This document shows positions 58,763-64,000 of a stretch of DNA of 64,000 nt, one piece after another. The stretch comes from Cymbidium sinense (Eukaryota > Streptophyta > Magnoliopsida > Asparagales > Orchidaceae). Each line of letters starts with the position of its first letter. Within the stretch, counting starts at the first letter, position 1. The position numbers and the translations under genes were made by a program. The DNA lies in contig CM038222.1 in NCBI GenBank assembly GCA_021442155.1, positions 19,602,923 to 19,666,922 of the forward strand, in the 5' to 3' direction. The notes under the pieces are model-generated. The model was not told where the DNA came from, searched no databases, and was given only the letters and a program-made list of their open reading frames with translations.

Positions 58763-59217
58763 TTTTTTTTAACAGAGAACAAATTCAGATTCAACATTTC
58801 TTCTTTTTAATTTCTTCAACCAAGTAACACACCAATTTTTCTAAGGAATAAGAGACAACATAGATAAAAAATGAGCACACATAGAGTACATCAAAAACCT
58901 TAGATAACTAAAACCGTCTCTCCTGTAAAGACATAGTTCCATAAGTAGCAGATCGGATCGGCCATTCTTCTTTTCTCAGTTCCCTCAGAACCACCTTGGC
59001 CTCTCAAGTAGCAGGATCCACCTTCATATCCTCGATCTCTCCCTCCACCACCACCATGATAACCTCGTGTCCTCCCACTTCCACCCTGCTCCAACCACCA
59101 TGTCCATATCCACTAGTACCTCTAGATCCCCCACCACCACTATGATAACCATCGCCAGATCTAGAATGAGCATGGTTGAAGATGATGTTCCGATCGTCAG
59201 GGTTTTTCCCATTCTTA
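58763..59217 (-). pseudogene. Glycine-rich RNA-binding protein retro-fragment 1 (block 3)
   Basis: The minus strand reads K-N-P-D-D-R-N-I-I-F-N-H-A-H-S-R-S at the RRM end, then HSGGGGSRG and GYGHGGW in the Gly-rich tail. The 3' UTR ends at an A-run (T-run 58763-58770 on plus). The 5' break is at the CCCATTCTT edge, as in the other fragments. Frameshifts occur in the tail. Confidence 0.8.
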
Positions 59218-60189
59218 GAGTTTAGGTTTATTAGGTTTTAGGGTTTAAGTTTATTTTTTAATTTATTTAGTTACTTTAGGTTTTGTTTTAGGGTTTTGGG
59301 TTTAGGGTTTAGGGTTCGGGTTTAGGGTTTTGGGTATTAGGGTTTATGCTTTTAGGGTTTAGGGTTTAGGGGTTAGGGTTTATTATTTAGGCTTTAGGGT
59401 TAGTTTAGGGTTTAGGGTTTAAGGTTTAGGGTTTCAAGGTTTAGGGTTTAGGGTTTAGGGTTTAGGGTTTAGGGTTTATAGTTTAGGTTTAATAGTTTAA
59501 TGTTTAGGTTTAGGTTTAGTGATTTAAGTTTAGGTTTAGTTTAAGTTTAGTTAGTTTAGGTTTAGGATTTTAGGTTTGGGTTTAGTTTGATTTAGGGTTT
59601 AGGTTTAAGGTTAGGTTTTAGGTTTAAGTTTAGGTTTGAGTTTAGGTTTAAACTTAGTTTAGTTTAGGATTTAGAGTTTAGTTTTAGGTTTAATTTATTT
59701 TTAGGTTTATTTTTTGGTTTAGATTTATATATAATTTTTATTTTATTTTATTTTTGATTTATTTAATTTTATTTTAGGTTTAGGTTTATTTTATTTTTAG
59801 GTTTAGGCTTAGGTTTAAGTTTATTTTAGTTTTAATTTATTTTATCTTTTCATTTTGGTTTAGGTTTATTTATTTATTTTACTTTTAAGTTTTATTTAGT
59901 TTAGGTTTAGATTTTTTGCTATTTTAGAGTTTAGGGATAGTTTAGTGTTTAGAGTTTAGGGTTTAGAGTTTGGGGTTTAGGGTTTAGGGTTGAGTAGGTT
60001 TAGGTAAAGGGTTTTTGGTCTAGGGTTTAGGGTTTAGGGTTTATGATTTAGAGTTTACAATTTAGGGTTTAGGGTTTAGGGTTTTAGTGTTTAGGGTTTA
60101 GGGTTTAGGGATTTTAGGGTTTAGGGTTTAGGGTTTAGGTTTTAGGTTAGGGTTCAGGTTTTAGTTTAGAGTTGAGTGTTTTTGGTTTA

Positions 60190-60664
60190 TTTTAAACAAA
60201 GAATGAATTCAGATCCAACATTTCTTCTTTTTGATTTCATCAACCAAGTAATGCACTAAGTTTTATTAGAGACAAATGACATCATAGATAAAAAATGAGC
60301 ATGTAAATCAAAACCATAGAATAACTGTACTACTCTAAAGACACAATTCCATAGTGAGATCGGATCATCCATTCTTCAATTTATTCAGTTCTCATCAGAA
60401 CTACCCTGGCCTCTCAAGTAGCAGGATCCACCATCATATCCCAGATCTCTCCTTACGCCACCACCTTACTTGTAACCACCATCGCTCCTCCACCTCCATA
60501 ACCACCATTGCTCCAACCACCACCTCCATATCCACCAACACCTCCAGATTCCCAATCACAACTATGATAACTGCCACCTCTACCTGTAGCTCCACCACCA
60601 GATCTAAAATAAGCCTGATTGATGATAATGTTCCTACTGTCAAGGTTTTGCCCATTCTTTCGGT
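60190..60664 (-). pseudogene. Glycine-rich RNA-binding protein retro-fragment 2 (block 3)
   Basis: The minus strand reads N-G-Q-N-L-D-S-R-N-I-I-I-N-Q-A-Y-F-R-S-G-G-G then SYHSCDWESGGVGGYGGGGW and SNGGYGGG, a long open Gly-rich tail (77 codons open at 60686-60453). It ends with 3' UTR and a short, decayed A-run (TTTATTTTAAA near 60187 on plus). It is homologous to 33772-34240. Confidence 0.82.
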
Positions 60665-60867
60665 TGAGCTTCAGATTAAAGTTCATTAGGATTGAGGGTT
60701 TAGGTTTATTTTTTAATTTATTTAGTTACTTTAGGTTCAGGTTTAGGGTTTAGGGTTTAGGGTTTAGGATTTTTGATTTAGGGTTTTAGGGTTTATGCTT
60801 TCATGGTTTAGGGTTTAGTGTTTTTTAGGGTTTACGCTTTAGGGTTTAGGATTTAGAGTTTACAGTT

Positions 60868-63560
60868 TTTTTAAAAATTAAGTAAATCGATAAATTTAGG
60901 TTTATTTAGTTTATTTTATTTTATTTTTTTATTTAGTTTAGTTTATTTATTTTAGGTTTATTTATTTTAGTTTAGGTTTTTTATTTTAGTTTATTTTTTA
61001 GGCTTAGGTTTCAGTTTAGGTTTAGGTTTTTTTTTAGGTTTAAGTTTTAGATTTTTTTAGGTTTATTTTAGGTTTTATTTTATAGTTTAGGTTTAGGTTT
61101 ATTTTTAGTTTATATTATATTTTTTTAGTTTAGGTTTATGTTATATTTATTTTAGTTTAGTTTATTATAGTTTAGGTTTAGGTTTATTTTATTTTGATTA
61201 TTTTATTTTTATTTTAGAAATACATTTTTTTAGATTAGGGTTTAGGTTTTATTTATTATTTATTTTTAGGTTTCATTTGAAGGTTTATTTCCTAGGTTTA
61301 GGTTTTTATGTAGTTTTTATTTTATTTTATTTTTATTTACATGATTTTATTTTATTTAGCATTTTATTCTTAGGTTTATTTTATTTTATAGTTTAATAGG
61401 TTTTATTTATTTTACTTTTAATTGTATTAGTTTATGTTATTTATTTTTTTTTGATTTAGGTTTTAGTTTTAGTTTTTCTTTTTTTAGGTTTATTTATATT
61501 ATTTTAGGTTTCATTTAGTTTAGGTTTAGTTTTAGGTTTTTAGTTTTTATAGTTTTAAGGTTTAGGTTTAGGAGGTTTAGGGTTAGGGTTTAGGGTTTAG
61601 GGTTTAGGGTTTAGTGTTTAGCATTAGGGTTTAGGTTTTAGGGTTAGTTTAAGTTTAAAACATTCTTTAGAGGTTTAGGGTTTAGGTTTAAGTTTTAGGG
61701 TTTAGAGTTTAGCTTTAGATTGGTTAGTTTAGGATGGTTTGGTTTTAGGTTTGGGTTTTGGGTTTTGGGTTTAGGGTATAGGGTTTAGGGTTTTTAGGGT
61801 TTGGGATTTATGGTTTTGGGTTTAGGACTATAGTTTTAGGGTTGCAGGTTTAGGGTTTAGGGTTAGTTTTAGGGTTTAGGTTTTAGGGCTTAGTGTTTAG
61901 GATTTAGGATTTAGGTTTTTTTAATCAAGTAAACTGGTAGGTTTAGGTTTATTTAGTTTATTTAGTTCATTTTTTATTTATTTTAAGTTTATTTATTATA
62001 TATTTTTATTTAGGTTTATTTTTATTTGAGTTCATTTATTATAGGTTTATTTATTTTAGTTTAGGTTTTTTATTTTTGTTTATTTTTTGGTTTAGGTTTA
62101 GGTTTTATGTTTATTTTCTAGTTTAGTTTTATTTTTATTTTTATTTTTATTTTTTTGTTTATGTTTAGGTTTTAATTTTATTTTTTAGGTTTAGGTTTTA
62201 GGTTTCTATTTTAGGTGTATTTTAAGGTTTTTTTAACTCTAGGTTTAGGTTTACTTTTAGTTTATTTTATTTTATTTTGTTTTTAATCGGTTTAGTTTAT
62301 TTTAAGTTTAGGTTTAGGTTTTAATTATTTTAGTTTAGTTTATTTTATTTTAGGTTTAGGTTTAGTTTTTATTTTATTTAGTTTTTTATTTTTTAGTTTA
62401 GTTTAGGTTTTTATTTATTTTATTTTAGTTTAATTTTTAATTTTTATTTTAGTTTTTTTAGGTTTAGGTTTAGGTTTTATTTTATTTTATTTTTTTTAGG
62501 TTAAGGTTTTATTTATTTATTTTATGTTTAGGTTTTATTTAGTTTAGGTTTAGTTTTTAGGTTTTTAGGGTTTAGTGTTGTAGTTTTTAGGGTTTTGGGT
62601 TTAGGATTTAGGGTTTTAGGGTTTAGGGTTAAGGCTTTATGGTTTAGGGTTTAGGGTTTAAGATTTTAGGTTTGTGTTTAGGGTTTAGGGTTTAGGGTTA
62701 AGGTTCTGGGTTTTTTTTTTCATTTTCTTTTAAATTAAGTAAACTAATAGATTTAGGTTTATTTAGTTTATTTTATTTTCTATTTTTATTTAAATTTAAA
62801 TTTAAATTTATTTAGTTTAGTTTACTTATTTAGGTTTATTTATTTTATTTTAGGTTTCTTTTAGTTTATTTTTTTAGGTTTAGGTTTAGGTTTAGTTCGA
62901 TTTAGATTTTAGTTTAGTTCTATTTTTATTTTATTTTTTAAATTTATGCTTTATTTTTTATTTTTAGGTTTAGGTTTAGCTTTTTTATTATTTTTTAGGT
63001 TTAGGTTTATTTTTAGTTTATTTTATTTTATTTAGTTTAGGTTTATGTTTAGGTTTAGGTTAAAGTTTTATTTATTTTAATTTAGGTTCAGGTTTTCTTA
63101 TTTTTATTTTAGGTTTAGGTTATTTTAGTTAGGGTTTAGAATTTTTTTTAGGTTTATTTTATATGTTTAGGTTTTTATTTAATTTTTATTTTATTTTATT
63201 TTAGGTTTATTATTTTTTTTTAGGTCTAGTTTTTATTTTATTTAAGTTTTTATTTTTTTTATTTGTTTAGTTTAGGTTTTTATTTATTTTATTTTAGTTT
63301 AATTTTTAAATTTTATTTATTTTATTTTTAGGTTTAGGTTTTTGTTTAGGGTTATTATTTTTTATTTATTATTTATATTATTTAGATTTGTTTTCTTTAT
63401 TTATTTTATTTATTTAGGTTTAGGTTTTTAGGTTTTTAGGTTTTTAGGGTTTAGGGTTTAGGGTTTGGAGTTTAGGGTTTAGGGTTTAGGTGTTTGGGGT
63501 TTGGGGTTTAGAGTTTAGGGTTGTAGGACTTAGATTTAGGGTTTAGGGTTTAAGGTTAGT
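60868..63560. repeat. Three satellite monomers anchored by a non-telomeric motif, block 3
   Basis: Anchors lie near 60868, 61920 and 62730 (AAATTAAGTAAAC/AATCAAGTAAACTGGTAGG-type word then TTTAGGTTTATTTAG). Lengths are about 1050, 810 and 830 bp. Each closes with a TTTAGGG-rich patch. Plus-strand C is nearly absent over much of the stretch. Confidence 0.75.
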
Positions 63561-63937
63561 TTTAGGGAAATGGGGCTTATTTATTTTTATTTTTATTTTC
63601 TTTTTAGGTTTAGGTTTAATTTTTAGTTTAGGCTTTTATTTTATTTTATTTTATTATTTTATTTTAGTTTAGGTTTACTTTTTTATTTTATTTTTAGGTT
63701 TTATTTAGTTTAGGTTTAGGTTTTTAACTTTCTAGGTTTTGGGTTTAGGGATAGTTTAGGGTTTAGGGTTTAGGATTTGGGGTTTAAGGTTTAAGGTTTA
63801 GGGTTAGCATTTTGGGTTTAGTGTTTAGGTTTTAGGGTTTAGGGTTTAGGGTTTAGGGTTTAGGATATTGGGTCTAAGTTTAGGGTTTTGGGTTTAGGTT
63901 GTGGGTTTGTGGTTCAAGTTTTAGTTTAGGGTTTAAG

Positions 63938-64000
63938 TTTTTTTTTTAACAAAGAACAAATTCAAATTTAACATTTAATTATTTTTGATTACATCAACCA
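63938..64000 (-). pseudogene. Glycine-rich RNA-binding protein retro-fragment, 3' end only (cut by the window edge)
   Basis: The T-run (63938-63946) followed by AACAAAGAACAAATTCAAAT and ATTACATCAACCA matches the A-run and distal 3' UTR of the other four fragments. It marks the start of the next higher-order unit, about 5.2 kb after the fragment at 58771. Confidence 0.78.

Larger units (their letters stand above)
58704..64000. repeat. Telomere-like satellite, block 3
   Basis: Order: TTTAGGG patch, GRP fragment (58771-59217), 1.0 kb TTTAGGG spacer, GRP fragment (60190-60664), three anchored monomers (near 60868, 61920 and 62730), a partial fourth from about 63560, a TTTAGGG patch, and the start of a third GRP fragment at 63949. 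The order and spacing repeat those of block 2. The window ends inside it. Confidence 0.88.

Overview
This window is repeat-dense nuclear DNA of a flowering plant. The Arabidopsis-type telomere word TTTAGGG, plant L1/RTE LINEs, SIRE/Maximus-type copia and Tat-lineage gypsy elements, and fragments of a plant glycine-rich RNA-binding protein all point that way; the species or family cannot be told from the sequence. I see no intact host gene. Every coding-like stretch belongs to a decayed retroelement or a retro-pseudogene. The setting looks subtelomeric or like interstitial telomere-like heterochromatin.

Layout. 1-2028: degenerate TTTAGGG satellite (block 1). 2029-8327: 3' two-thirds of an L1-type LINE on the minus strand, cut by (8328-14983) the 3' half of a minus-strand copia element, into whose 3' region a 5'-truncated RTE LINE (10657-12369) inserted, leaving a TTATGCA target duplication. 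14984-32070: Tat gypsy copy A, minus strand. 32071-38045: satellite block 2. 38046-58703: Tat gypsy copy B, minus strand. 58704-64000: satellite block 3, running off the window.

The two Tat copies share LTR, leader, gag, protease, RT, RNase H and the extra aRNH domain of the Tat lineage. My reading is that their LTRs are very long (about 6.5 and 7.0 kb). LTR ends are set by a tRNA-type primer binding site next to the inner end and by a shared TGTTGACC-like outer end that recurs beside a purine tract at 38233. Copy A has lost integrase, 3' UTR and most of its 3' LTR. Copy B keeps integrase and a tandem-repeat-rich 3' UTR but only about 190 bp of its 3' LTR. Both carry lesions in the RT active site.

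Two signals stand out. First, the untranslated leader of each Tat copy, between primer binding site and gag, is an array of roughly 18-20 stem-loops about 80 nt apart; their arms differ from unit to unit but co-vary so that pairing is kept. Second, the telomere-like DNA is not a simple array. It contains 5'-truncated, poly(A)-tailed fragments of a glycine-rich RNA-binding protein gene and 0.8-1.05 kb monomers marked by a conserved non-telomeric motif, in the same order and spacing in two blocks. This is a higher-order repeat of about 5.2 kb, and both Tat copies sit at the same place in it.
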